Shown: in pieces, positions 16,160-22,877 of the stretch
How the letters are laid out: the number at the start of each line of letters is the position of its first letter
Numbering within the stretch: position 1 is the first letter of the stretch
Origin: DUVY01 sp036562755
GTDB taxonomy: Bacteria; Bacillota; Clostridia; Christensenellales; DUVY01
DNA length: 30,116 nucleotides
NCBI GenBank assembly: GCA_036562755.1
Contig: DATCJN010000059.1
Coordinates: forward strand, 1-30,116
Reading direction: 5' to 3'
Position numbers and translations under genes: made by a program
The notes under the pieces: model-generated
Seen by the model: the letters and a program-made list of their open reading frames with translations, nothing else
Told to the model about the DNA's origin: nothing
Databases searched by the model: none

Positions 16160-17041
16160 TTATTTTTTCTCTTTTACTATTCTCTTCTTGCCCTCAAACA
16201 TTATCGCCACAGTTCCTTGTCCTGTATGCGAGCCGATTACGGGGCCGATGTAGCCTATTATAATTTCTCTTGCGCCCGCGTTTGCCAGTTTTTCTTTTAA
16301 TTCCAGCGCGGTTTCCAAATCGTCCGAATGGGCTATATAAACCCTGGTAGCGCTAGGAGCTTTTTCTTTTAGATAATAATTAACAAGAGCGTCCAAGGAT
16401 TTCTTTTCTCCGCGCTCTTTGCCTATTACCACAAGTTCGCCCAAATGGTTAACCGCTATAATCGGTCTTATGCCGAGCAGCGAGCCGACAAGAGCGGATG
16501 TCGAAGAAAGCCTTCCTCCGCGCCTTAGATAAAACAAGTTCTTTATGGTTACAAAATGTTGCAGTCTTTCAACCAGTCCGCCAAGATAATCCGCCGTCTC
16601 TTTTGCGCTTTTGCCGGCGCTTCTAAACTCTATCGCGGTATCGACTAATAATTTTTGGCCTAAAGTTGCCCCTTTTGAGTCTATTACATAAATATTACGG
16701 TCTTTGTGTTTTTCCATAACTTCTTTCGCGGCGGTTTTAGCGTTTTCGAAAGTGGTGGAAAGTCCGCTTGACAGCGAGATATGGATTATATCGCCTTGCG
16801 CTTTTGAGATCAAATCCTCAAAGTATTCGGCTGTTTCGGTGGCGTTTAGTTGAGTGGTTTTTGGCATCTTGCCTTCTTTAAGTTTTTCATAAAACGCCTT
16901 ATACTCAGCATCGGTATCAAAGTTATCCCGATATTCTTTACCGTCTATTATATACGCCATAGGTATATAAAAGACATTGTTTTGGATCAGTTCGCTTTTT
17001 TTGGCGTCGCAGCAGGAATCGGTTGATATTATAAAACTCAT
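16160..17041 (-). CDS. DegV family protein (fatty-acid-binding)
   Basis: 293 residues, matching the DegV/FakB fold. It has ISTDSCCD at the N-terminus, TTQLNATETAEYFEDL, the lipid-carboxylate SLSSGLSTTFENAK loop, YVIDSKGATLG, and the RRGGRLSS-x-LLGIRPII block. Relatives present a bound fatty acid to the kinase FakA for entry into phospholipid synthesis. No fakA is seen here, and many Clostridia carry several DegV paralogues, so the lipid specificity is open. AGGAG lies about 7 nt before the ATG at 17041. The promoter upstream contains a large imperfect inverted repeat. Confidence 0.93.
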   Translation of the reverse strand: MSFIISTDSCCDAKKSELIQNNVFYIPMAYIIDGKEYRDNFDTDAEYKAFYEKLKEGKMPKTTQLNATETAEYFEDLISKAQGDIIHISLSSGLSTTFENAKTAAKEVMEKHKDRNIYVIDSKGATLGQKLLVDTAIEFRSAGKSAKETADYLGGLVERLQHFVTIKNLFYLRRGGRLSSTSALVGSLLGIRPIIAVNHLGELVVIGKERGEKKSLDALVNYYLKEKAPSATRVYIAHSDDLETALELKEKLANAGAREIIIGYIGPVIGSHTGQGTVAIMFEGKKRIVKEKK

Positions 17042-17063
17042 AGTGTCTCCTTTTTTTATTAGG

Positions 17064-17118
17064 TTTTAGACATTATACTTGTTTAAATAATCGACATCAA
17101 GTATAAAAATGTCTAAAA
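17064..17118 (-). promoter_or_regulatory. degV promoter within a long imperfect inverted repeat
   Basis: On the minus strand, TTGATG (17099-17094), a 17-nt spacer and TATAAT (17077-17072). On the plus strand, TTTTAGACATTATACTTG (17064-17081) and CAAGTATAAAAATGTCTAAAA (17098-17118, given as arms only) are complementary except for a 3-nt insertion. The -10 lies in one arm and the -35 spans the edge of the other, as expected for an operator. Confidence 0.7.
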
Positions 17119-17136
17119 ACATCGAAAACTCAAACC

Positions 17137-17152
17137 GTCACAAAAATGTGAC
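17137..17152. promoter_or_regulatory. Palindrome GTCACA-AAAA-TGTGAC upstream of degV
   Basis: Perfect 6-bp inverted repeat with a 4-nt centre, about 40 bp upstream of the degV -35. Its half-site orientation is the reverse of the CRP/FNR TGTGA-N6-TCACA order. Function unknown. Confidence 0.45.
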
Positions 17153-17284
17153 CTCTTCTGTAAATTTTTGCCAATTTTACGCTAAATTAACATAAAAAGA
17201 TAACTTAATTGGAAATAATTTTATTGCAAAAAATTATAGCCAACATCAAAAAAATATGATAATATATCTATTGCCGACGAATAC

Positions 17285-17360
17285 GGGGATGTAGCTCAGT
17301 TGGTAGAGCGCTTGAATGGCATTCAAGAGGTAGTCGGTTCGATCCCGATCATCTCCACCA
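17285..17360 (+). tRNA. tRNA-Ala (anticodon GGC)
   Basis: A 76-nt cloverleaf with encoded CCA. The acceptor stem GGGGATG pairs with CATCTCC and includes the G3-U70 pair that defines alanine tRNA. D-loop AGCTCAGTTGGTAGAGC, anticodon stem CTTGA/TCAAG with loop ATGGCAT (anticodon GGC), and a T-arm containing GGTTCGATCC are all present. A -10-like TATGATAAT lies about 25 nt upstream. It stands alone, not in a tRNA cluster. Confidence 0.98.
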
Positions 17361-17366
17361 AAAATA

Positions 17367-17393
17367 GACCGAATTTAAATCGGTCTTTTTTTA
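17367..17393 (+). terminator. Terminator after tRNA-Ala
   Basis: GACCGA / TCGGTC stem (17367-17372 and 17380-17385) with a 7-nt AT loop, followed by seven Ts. Confidence 0.88.
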
Positions 17394-17507
17394 TTGAAAA
17401 ACATTTTAATAAATGAATATTAATATCATATCTTTTTTAAACTAAATATCAAAAACTGCATATTTTAATTTATATAATCTGTTTAACAATCTAACCTTAT
17501 AACGCTG

Positions 17508-17536
17508 TTGATTAATCTAAAAAAATTTGATAATAT
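17508..17536 (+). promoter_or_regulatory. Promoter of the SLOG-type gene
   Basis: TTGATT (17508-17513), 17-nt spacer, TAATAT (17531-17536; an overlapping GATAAT is at 17529-17534). The rest of 17394-17507 is AT-rich with nothing recognised. Confidence 0.5.
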
Positions 17537-17570
17537 TAGACAAAAATAATAATTAAAAGGTGCTGGAAAA

Positions 17571-18146
17571 TTGAGAACTATAAGAAAGACAATTGCGATT
17601 GCGGGCGACAGCAATATTGACAACGACCCGATAAAACAACAAATTGCTTTTGAGACGGGCAAGATTTTGGTGGACCACGGATACAGACTTATTTCAGGCG
17701 GCTTGGGCGGCGTAATGGAATACGCTTTTAAGGGCGCGCACGCGTCCAAAAATTACAAAGAAGGCGACACCATAGGAATTCTGCCTATGTTTTCTCCTTT
17801 GGACGCCAACGAATACGCCGATATAATTATTCCTACGGGCTTGGATGTCTATCGAAACGTAATAATAGCCAATTCGGCTTCGGCGCTGGTTGCGATAGGA
17901 GGAGGCGCGGGCACTTTGTCCGAAATCGCTAACGCGTGGGCGCTGCATAGATTAATTATTGCTTATAAAAACGTCGAAGGCTGGAGCGCGAAAGTCGCGG
18001 ACACCAAGCTAGATCATAGGATAAGATATAAAGATTTTGAGGACAAAATTTTTGGAGTAACCGATCCCAAAGAATTGGTTGAGATATTAGAAAAATATTT
18101 GGATAAATATAATACTTATCACAAAGGCATAATTAAAGGAATGTAA
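17571..18146 (+). CDS. SLOG/Rossmann-type nucleotide-binding protein (TIGR00725-like)
   Basis: 191 residues. Two glycine-rich signatures typify the SLOG superfamily (relatives of LOG phosphoribohydrolases, MoCo carrier proteins and DprA). These are ISGGLGGVMEYAFKGA (about 42-57) and AIGGGAGTLSEIANAW (about 108-123). The second replaces the PGGxGTxxE of cytokinin-activating LOG with GGGAGTLSE, closer to the uncharacterised TIGR00725 group, so I do not call it LOG. The start is TTG with AAAGGTG 8 nt upstream. It is a single gene with its own promoter and terminator. The ligand is probably a nucleotide derivative, but that is inference. Confidence 0.8.
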   Translation: MRTIRKTIAIAGDSNIDNDPIKQQIAFETGKILVDHGYRLISGGLGGVMEYAFKGAHASKNYKEGDTIGILPMFSPLDANEYADIIIPTGLDVYRNVIIANSASALVAIGGGAGTLSEIANAWALHRLIIAYKNVEGWSAKVADTKLDHRIRYKDFEDKIFGVTDPKELVEILEKYLDKYNTYHKGIIKGM

Positions 18147-18152
18147 AAAATA

Positions 18153-18182
18153 AAGTCTTGTCGTAACGGCAAGGCTTTTTTT
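18153..18182 (+). terminator. Terminator after the SLOG-type gene
   Basis: 11-bp stem AAGTCTTGTCG / CGGCAAGGCTT (18153-18163 and 18167-18177) with two G-T pairs and a TAA loop, then a T-run. Confidence 0.9.
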
Positions 18183-18231
18183 AATTTCAGAGATACATTG
18201 TTTATCAAAAAATCGATTTGCGTAAAATGTT

Positions 18232-18256
18232 TTAAAAAACGCCTAATGCGGTTTAG
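18232..18256 (-). terminator. Possible terminator of the small acidic-tailed gene
   Basis: Read on the minus strand: AAACCGC, loop ATTAG, GCGTTTTTT. The stem has one bulged C and runs directly into a T-tract, about 15-40 nt past the stop codon. Confidence 0.45.
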
Positions 18257-18271
18257 ATATTCTTTCCATGT

Positions 18272-18574
18272 TTAATCGTCATCATCATCGCATGTTTGCG
18301 AGCCGCTGGTTTGGGCGTTGTTATTTTGAGCGGCGCTTGCTTGCGAAGCGCCCGTTGGAAAACCGTTAAATTGAGTTTCGTTTATTTGCGTAGAATTCTT
18401 TTGGGAACCGCATAAATTTTTAAAAGACACGATTAATTGCAGCGCGCCTGAAAGGTGAGCCAAAAAACGCGACAAAAAAGAAATCTCCTCTTTGGTCAGC
18501 CCCTCCGCCAAAGCATTTGCCAATGCGGAAACCAAATAATTTATTTCGCATTCATTGAGCTTGCAAAAGTCCAT
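18272..18574 (-). CDS. Small protein with helical N-terminal domain, Q/N/S/T-rich linker and poly-Asp tail
   Basis: 100 residues. The first 55 or so form amphipathic helices (EINYLVSALANALAEGLTKEEISFLSRFLAHLSGAL) ending near FKNLCGS. They resemble the roughly 60-residue clostridial hypotheticals (DUF6774-like, from memory) that carry a 'SALA-A-LAE-LT-EE-LL' pattern. Residues 57-94 are rich in Q, N, S, T, A and look disordered, and the protein ends in five aspartates. AGAGGT lies 7 nt before the ATG, a good ribosome site. It follows the radical SAM/DUF4130 pair on the same strand after 95 bp, so co-transcription is possible. No function is known to me. Confidence 0.65.
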   Translation of the reverse strand: MDFCKLNECEINYLVSALANALAEGLTKEEISFLSRFLAHLSGALQLIVSFKNLCGSQKNSTQINETQFNGFPTGASQASAAQNNNAQTSGSQTCDDDDD

Positions 18575-18669
18575 TATATACCTCTATAGTATATATGTCC
18601 CAAACCGACAGCTTGCGAAAGCTATTATTAGAGGCTGCTAATGGACAAATTCCTAAGCCTTTGGGCTAT

Positions 18670-19431
18670 TTACGCCTTGTTCTTTCTAAAGGCCAAATCG
18701 CTGTTAAATTCGGGCATAAACTTGCGGTAACGCTTGGGCAGAAACTGACGCTGAAGCCTTAGATTTTGGCGTTCTTTTATATTCACGCTGTCATAGTAAT
18801 CCCGCCAAGCCGATTGCAAAGCCTGCTCTTCTTCGCTCAGAACTATCTGAACTTGGGAAGCGGGCACTATTTTGCAAATTACTCCGTCGTAAGCCAGCAT
18901 TTTTTCTCTGCCTACGTCGTGTATGCAAAACGGCATTCCTTTATATCTGTCTATAAAATGCTCGGCCAGAGCGTCCAAAATATCGTGGTCGGGCGAAATA
19001 GGCGCGTAATACACGCCAAATTCGGTCTGTCTAAATCTTACAAAACCGTGCATTCGGTGTATCTCATGGCTTACGGCGTGGACAAGATTGTTAAATGTAA
19101 TGATGTCGGGGTGGTTTAGCATATTAAGCGCGTCGTGCTTTTTGCAAAACAAAAGCTTAATAAACCTAAAAATTGCCAAGTCTTTTTCCATATCGCAATG
19201 TCTAAAGGCGGTATAAATATCGTCAAGAGCGTTGTAGCTTATGCGCTTTATGCCCGTAATAACCCTTTCCGCCTTGACAAAATCGGTATTTACAGACATG
19301 GTCTGATACAACAAACTGGTTTGAAAACCTTTTTGGGCTGAATAAATCGCCACGGGTTCTACGCCCATTCTATATGCCTCAAATACTGTGGTAAAAAATC
19401 CTTCGATTGTTCCGTCATAAACAAAAATCAT
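18670..19431 (-). CDS. DUF4130-type putative DNA metabolism protein (TIGR03915-like), partner of the radical SAM protein
   Basis: 253 residues. It opens MIFVYDGTIEGFFTTVFEAY, the signature start of this family, and has the central ALNMLNHPDIITFNNLVHAVSHEIHRMHGFVRFRQTEFGVYYAPISPDHDIL block. In the C-terminal half, a charged FLPKRYRKFMPEF segment is typical. In other genomes this family is paired with, or fused to, uracil-DNA-glycosylase-like domains and lies beside the radical SAM protein found directly upstream here. I start it at ATG 19431. An in-frame TTG two codons earlier overlaps the upstream stop region. GGGAG lies 10 nt upstream. Biochemical role is not established, and DNA repair or modification is a family-level inference. 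Confidence 0.85.
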   Translation of the reverse strand: MIFVYDGTIEGFFTTVFEAYRMGVEPVAIYSAQKGFQTSLLYQTMSVNTDFVKAERVITGIKRISYNALDDIYTAFRHCDMEKDLAIFRFIKLLFCKKHDALNMLNHPDIITFNNLVHAVSHEIHRMHGFVRFRQTEFGVYYAPISPDHDILDALAEHFIDRYKGMPFCIHDVGREKMLAYDGVICKIVPASQVQIVLSEEEQALQSAWRDYYDSVNIKERQNLRLQRQFLPKRYRKFMPEFNSDLAFRKNKA

Positions 19432-19433
19432 AC

Positions 19434-20735
19434 TCAAAACTCTCCCGTAATAACGCTGTATTTAGAATCGTCAAAAAAGCTTATCTGCTCGCTTGCTTCG
19501 TTTAGCATATATTGATTGAGCCGATTGTAATTTTGAATTCCGTAAAATTTGCCGTTAATAGTTATAAAATTTTGGGCGCGCTTTAAGACTACTTTCATTC
19601 TCTTTAGGTCGTCGTAACTTAGCCTGCCGGCTCTTCTTGCGCGCACTATGCGCCACGCGTTTTTTACCCCGATTCCCGGCACCCTTAACAAAACCTCGTA
19701 AGGCGCTGAATTGACTTCCACGGGGAATTTGTCCATATTCCTAAGAGCCCAATCGGTCTTAGGGTCTAAGTCGTAATTTAAGTTAACTCCGGGCGAGATA
19801 AATTCATCCACGTCAAACCCGTAAAACCTAATCAACCAGTCAGCTTGATAAAGCCTGTTTTCTCTTTTTAGATTGGCGGGCTTGGCGGGCAAAAGGGTGG
19901 GATTGCCCACGGGCTCGTAAGCGGAATAATAAATTCTCTTTAACCTATAATGCCTGTATAACGCCTCGGATAGTTTTAAAATAGTGCCGTCGGAGTCGGG
20001 CGTAGCGCCTACTATTAGCTGGGTAGTCTGTCCTGCCGGGATAGGTCTTTTTAGCCCTGTTTGTTTGGGTTTTGGTATAAAATCCGATATTACCGCTTCC
20101 GATGTCCCCAAGAGCCTGTTCCCGTTTAGCTCTTGAGCGTTTAGATAAATATCTGACAGCTGTTTCATAGGCTTCAGGATAGACTCTTTTGTCTTAGACG
20201 GCGCCAATAGCTTAAGGCTTTGAGCGGTGGGCAGTTCAATGTTTACGCTCATTCTGTCGGCGTATCTTGACGCTTGGTCTATCAATGTTTGGTCGGCGTG
20301 GGGTATGGCTTTTAGATGGATATAGCCGTTAAACATATAGACTTCTCTTAGCATTTTTACTGTTTGAAGCAAAATTTCCATCGTATGATTAGGGCTGATA
20401 AACACCGCTGACGATAAAAACAACCCCTCTATATAATTTCGCCTATAAAATCCCATAGCAAGCTCGCATAACTCTTTAGGAGTAATAGACGCCCTGGAGA
20501 TATCGTTACTGCGCCTGTTGACGCAATATTGGCAGTCAAAAATACAGTCGTTGGACATTAGTATTTTTAATAATGAAATACATCTGCCGTCTTCGGTAAA
20601 GCTGTGGCAAATTCCGCAAGCGGCGGCGCTGCCTATCATGTTGCCGGAGTTTTTGCGGTCGCTGCCCGAAGAAGAACAGCTCACGTCGTATTTTGCGCCC
20701 GCGGATAATATTTTGATTCTTTCAGAAAGTTCCAT
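19434..20735 (-). CDS. Putative DNA modification/repair radical SAM protein (TIGR03916-like)
   Basis: 433 residues. The [4Fe-4S]/SAM motif is CIFDCQYC (C64, C68, C71) inside LLKILMSNDCIFDCQYCVNR. Extra family-typical cysteines precede it (C20, C40, C43, C52; YDVSCSSSGS and CGICHSFTEDGRC). Near the C-terminus is a helix-hairpin-helix DNA-binding type segment, VNSAPYEVLLRVPGIGVKNAWRIVRARRAG, which fits a nucleic-acid substrate. ATG 20735 is chosen because family members start MEL-x-KL-IL-x-AKYDVSC and GGGTGG lies just upstream. An in-frame TTG at 20756 is less likely. It is translated with the DUF4130 gene, with 2 bp between stop and start. The promoter carries two LexA-like boxes. No substrate is known. 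Confidence 0.88.
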   Translation of the reverse strand: MELSERIKILSAGAKYDVSCSSSGSDRKNSGNMIGSAAACGICHSFTEDGRCISLLKILMSNDCIFDCQYCVNRRSNDISRASITPKELCELAMGFYRRNYIEGLFLSSAVFISPNHTMEILLQTVKMLREVYMFNGYIHLKAIPHADQTLIDQASRYADRMSVNIELPTAQSLKLLAPSKTKESILKPMKQLSDIYLNAQELNGNRLLGTSEAVISDFIPKPKQTGLKRPIPAGQTTQLIVGATPDSDGTILKLSEALYRHYRLKRIYYSAYEPVGNPTLLPAKPANLKRENRLYQADWLIRFYGFDVDEFISPGVNLNYDLDPKTDWALRNMDKFPVEVNSAPYEVLLRVPGIGVKNAWRIVRARRAGRLSYDDLKRMKVVLKRAQNFITINGKFYGIQNYNRLNQYMLNEASEQISFFDDSKYSVITGEF

Positions 20736-20753
20736 AGCCCACCCGAAAATAAT

Positions 20754-20814
20754 CAAATGTTTATAACATATGTTTATTATATCATATTTTTATAAAATAT
20801 CAAACATTTGTTTG
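20754..20814 (-). promoter_or_regulatory. Radical SAM/DUF4130 promoter flanked by two LexA/SOS-box-like palindromes
   Basis: Minus-strand promoter: TTGATA (20803-20798), 16-nt spacer, TATAAT (20781-20776). Box 1 is CAAACAAATGTTTG (20814-20801), overlapping the -35. Box 2 is centred on the perfect palindrome AACATATGTT (20765-20774), at the expected start of transcription. Both keep the AAC-N4-GTT core of the Bacillota LexA box CGAACRNRYGTTCG and differ at the outer bases. A further AAACATTTG half (20762-20754) follows box 2. SOS control is inference. Confidence 0.6.
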
Positions 20815-20835
20815 AAAATTTTAATAATTTTTTAA

Positions 20836-20864
20836 TTGTATTAAAGGCTCTAAGAAAGTATAAT
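20836..20864 (+). promoter_or_regulatory. Promoter of the alpha/beta hydrolase gene
   Basis: TTGTAT (20836-20841), 17-nt spacer, TATAAT (20859-20864). It is divergent from the radical SAM promoter and about 25 bp beyond its distal LexA-like box. Confidence 0.75.
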
Positions 20865-20888
20865 AAAAGCAAATAAAGGTTTTTTGTT

Positions 20889-21884
20889 ATGATTTATTGG
20901 CTCATAGGCATTTTAGCGGCGATTTTAATTATTTTGCCCTTTATTTTGCTGGATTGGTTTTCCTCAAAACAATTTAATAGAAAAATGGACGCTCCGTATC
21001 GCCTGGACGCGAAGGATTACGGGCTAGAATCAAAAACAATCGATTTTAAAAACCGGGACGCCAAAACCCTAAAAGGCTACTTATATTATAAGAAAGATCA
21101 AAACCATAAGGCCTTAATTCTGCTTACCCCTGGCTTTAATAACAACCACAATAACTATCTGCCCGAAATAGATTATTTTACTTCGAGGGGATATTTGGTT
21201 TTTACTTTCGACCCTACCTCTACGGGCAAAAGCGAGGGAGCAAAGGTAAAGGGGCTGTTGCAAATACCTTACGACGCAAAAAGCGCTCTAGATTATATAA
21301 AACAGGACGCTTGGCTTGCCGGCTTTCCGCTGTTATTATGGGGCTTTTCCAACGGCGGCTACGCTGCATTGGGATTGGTTAACGATGATAAGGTTATTGC
21401 CGCGGCGGCATTGTCAGCTTTTTGCGATGTTAATAAAATGACCGCCGACCATGCGGCCGCAAAATTTGGCAAGATAGCAAAAATGCTCTATCCATATTGC
21501 GTCATTTACAATAGGCTAAAATACGGCAAAAACCCGTTTGGGAATTCTATAGATAACGTAAAAAAATGCGGCAAACCTGTGTTTTTAGCGCACGGCACGG
21601 TCGATAAAGTTGTGCCGTATAAAAACTTCTTAAGGCTAAAAAAATACAATACCCATCCTTTGTCCGTCAACATATCAATAGAAGGCGGAGCGCATTGGAT
21701 AAGATACGATTCAAGGGTAAACAGCCTAAGACACAAATTAAGAATACGCTTGGAAAAAGCGTCCCCGGAAAGACGGGCTGATTTAAAGAAATATTATGCA
21801 TTAATAGCAAAAAAGATTAATTTGAGCTTAGTTAAACAAGTAGCCGATTTTTATGATAGCGCGTTGCAAAATCTTCAAAAATAA
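20889..21884 (+). CDS. Membrane-anchored alpha/beta hydrolase
   Basis: 331 residues. An N-terminal hydrophobic helix (2-21) looks like an uncleaved membrane anchor. The hydrolase domain has the nucleophile elbow GFSNGG (S154), an acid D239 in AHGTVDKVVP and H269 in EGGAHWIRYD, a complete Ser-Asp-His triad in the right order. LTPGFNNNHNNY forms the oxyanion region and FDPTSTGKSEG follows it. Family members act on esters or peptides, and the substrate cannot be called. AAAGGT precedes the ATG by 8 nt. The flavodoxin gene follows after 15 bp and is probably co-transcribed. Confidence 0.85.
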   Translation: MIYWLIGILAAILIILPFILLDWFSSKQFNRKMDAPYRLDAKDYGLESKTIDFKNRDAKTLKGYLYYKKDQNHKALILLTPGFNNNHNNYLPEIDYFTSRGYLVFTFDPTSTGKSEGAKVKGLLQIPYDAKSALDYIKQDAWLAGFPLLLWGFSNGGYAALGLVNDDKVIAAAALSAFCDVNKMTADHAAAKFGKIAKMLYPYCVIYNRLKYGKNPFGNSIDNVKKCGKPVFLAHGTVDKVVPYKNFLRLKKYNTHPLSVNISIEGGAHWIRYDSRVNSLRHKLRIRLEKASPERRADLKKYYALIAKKINLSLVKQVADFYDSALQNLQK

Positions 21885-21899
21885 TATTCAGGAGAATAA

Positions 21900-22415
21900 A
21901 TGATGAAAAAACTAATTGTTTATTATTCATTTATGGGCAACAATGAAAAATTGGCGCTAAAACTCCAAAGAAAAAGCGGTTGCGATATTTTAAAGATTGA
22001 AGAACTAAAGCAAAGAAAACATTCGACTATATTTTTTGACGCTTTATTTAACCGCAAGCCTAAAATTAAAAATATCGATATCGACCTAAATCAATACGAT
22101 TTGGTTATTTTGGTTTCGCCTATTTGGATGGGCGCTATCGCTTCGCCTATGAAGACCTTTTTGGCGCGGCAAGAGAATATAAAAAATTACGCCTTTATCT
22201 CGCTATGCGGCGGCGTTGAAAATCAAGACCAATGGATTTCCAATAAGCTAAAAAAGTACTTAGGAAGAGAACCCGTAAAAGTATCGCTACTTAGTATTAA
22301 CGATATGCCCCAAGAGGCGAAAGACAGAATATTAAACTCTCTTGACATCAAGCTTTTAGACAGCGATTGGGAATTTTTTGAGGGTAAAATTGATGAGTTT
22401 ATAAACAGTTTATGA
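21900..22415 (+). CDS. Flavodoxin family protein
   Basis: 171 residues with a flavodoxin-like fold. LIVYYSFMGNNEKLA at the N-terminus is the FMN phosphate loop, though the usual S/T-x-T-G-N is varied to SFMGNN. LVILVSPIWMGAIASPMKTFL (about 69-90) is the isoalloxazine-contacting WxG region, followed by FISLCGG. It is likely an FMN-dependent electron carrier or quinone-reductase-like protein. Two adjacent ATGs exist (21900 and 21903). GGAG at 21891-21894 gives 5 or 8 nt spacing, so the second may be used. A long terminator follows. Confidence 0.85.
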   Translation: MMKKLIVYYSFMGNNEKLALKLQRKSGCDILKIEELKQRKHSTIFFDALFNRKPKIKNIDIDLNQYDLVILVSPIWMGAIASPMKTFLARQENIKNYAFISLCGGVENQDQWISNKLKKYLGREPVKVSLLSINDMPQEAKDRILNSLDIKLLDSDWEFFEGKIDEFINSL

Positions 22416-22456
22416 TAAAACAAAACGAGCGATTGAACCAATCGCTCGTTTTGTAA
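22416..22456. terminator. Bidirectional terminator between flavodoxin and SRP RNA genes
   Basis: Perfect 15-bp stem CAAAACGAGCGATTG / CAATCGCTCGTTTTG (22421-22435 and 22439-22453) with an AAC loop. The arms end in T-runs on both strands, so it terminates the convergent flavodoxin mRNA and SRP RNA. Confidence 0.93.
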
Positions 22457-22457
22457 T

Positions 22458-22724
22458 GCTGTGCAATTTCTGTTGATACGCCTTACCGAAACGGTATTTA
22501 TACAGGCGGCTCCTTCGAAGCTACCTTATGGCACATAGCAAGCTCCGTTTAGTGCTGCTGCGTTCCCGCCCTGACACGGTTCGCGGTTTGCCATTGCATA
22601 AGACCCCGAGATCAACGCTCCTTACATACTCCAGCTTTCCATAAGACGCACCGCGAGAAATATTCAGCCCCGCTATAGCGGATTGCGGGTATAGGGCACC
22701 GCTAGCTCCCCGCTTAGCACAGCG
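22458..22724 (-). ncRNA. ffs: Signal recognition particle RNA, large bacterial type
   Basis: The RNA is about 267 nt. The S-domain tip is unmistakable on the minus strand: GTCAGG then GCG-GGAA-CGC (tetraloop at 22566-22563) then AGCAGC, the Ffh-binding symmetric and asymmetric loops. The 5' part, GCTGTGCTAAGCGGGGAGCT followed by GCGGTGCCC, matches the Alu domain of the Bacillus/Clostridium scRNA. The terminal helix GCTGTGC (22723-22717) / GCACAGC (22464-22458) closes the molecule. It guides membrane-protein ribosomes to the Sec channel together with Ffh and FtsY, which are not in this window. Confidence 0.96.
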
Positions 22725-22729
22725 TTAAT

Positions 22730-22758
22730 ATTATAAATTAAAAATAATATTTTAGCAA
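22730..22758 (-). promoter_or_regulatory. SRP RNA promoter
   Basis: Minus strand: TTGCTA (22758-22753), 17-nt spacer, TATAAT (22735-22730). It places the transcript start at about 22724, exactly at the 5' end of the terminal helix. Confidence 0.9.
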
Positions 22759-22843
22759 GGGTAATTTTTGGGAAAGACTAATAAAGTTGTCTTTAGGACT
22801 GATTTTATTGTTTTGCTTCAATAATCGTTATTATCGAACATTT

Positions 22844-22871
22844 TTGTATTCTGGCTTTATTATGCTATAAT
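22844..22871 (+). promoter_or_regulatory. Promoter of the HEPN-CBS gene, giving a leaderless mRNA
   Basis: TTGTAT (22844-22849), 16-nt spacer, TATAAT (22866-22871). Only six bases separate the -10 from the ATG at 22878, so transcription should begin at or next to the start codon. No Shine-Dalgarno is present. Confidence 0.75.
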
Positions 22872-22877
22872 ACATAT

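Noticed and set aside
16115..16300. 61-codon plus-strand frame at the 3' end of degV
   Set aside because: It overlaps the degV coding region on the opposite strand, starts just after a terminator and has no ribosome site. It looks like a chance frame.
18611..18625. Small hairpin AGCTT-GCGA-AAGCT between the small acidic protein and the DUF4130 gene
   Set aside because: A five-bp stem without a T-run is too weak to call a terminator or regulatory element.
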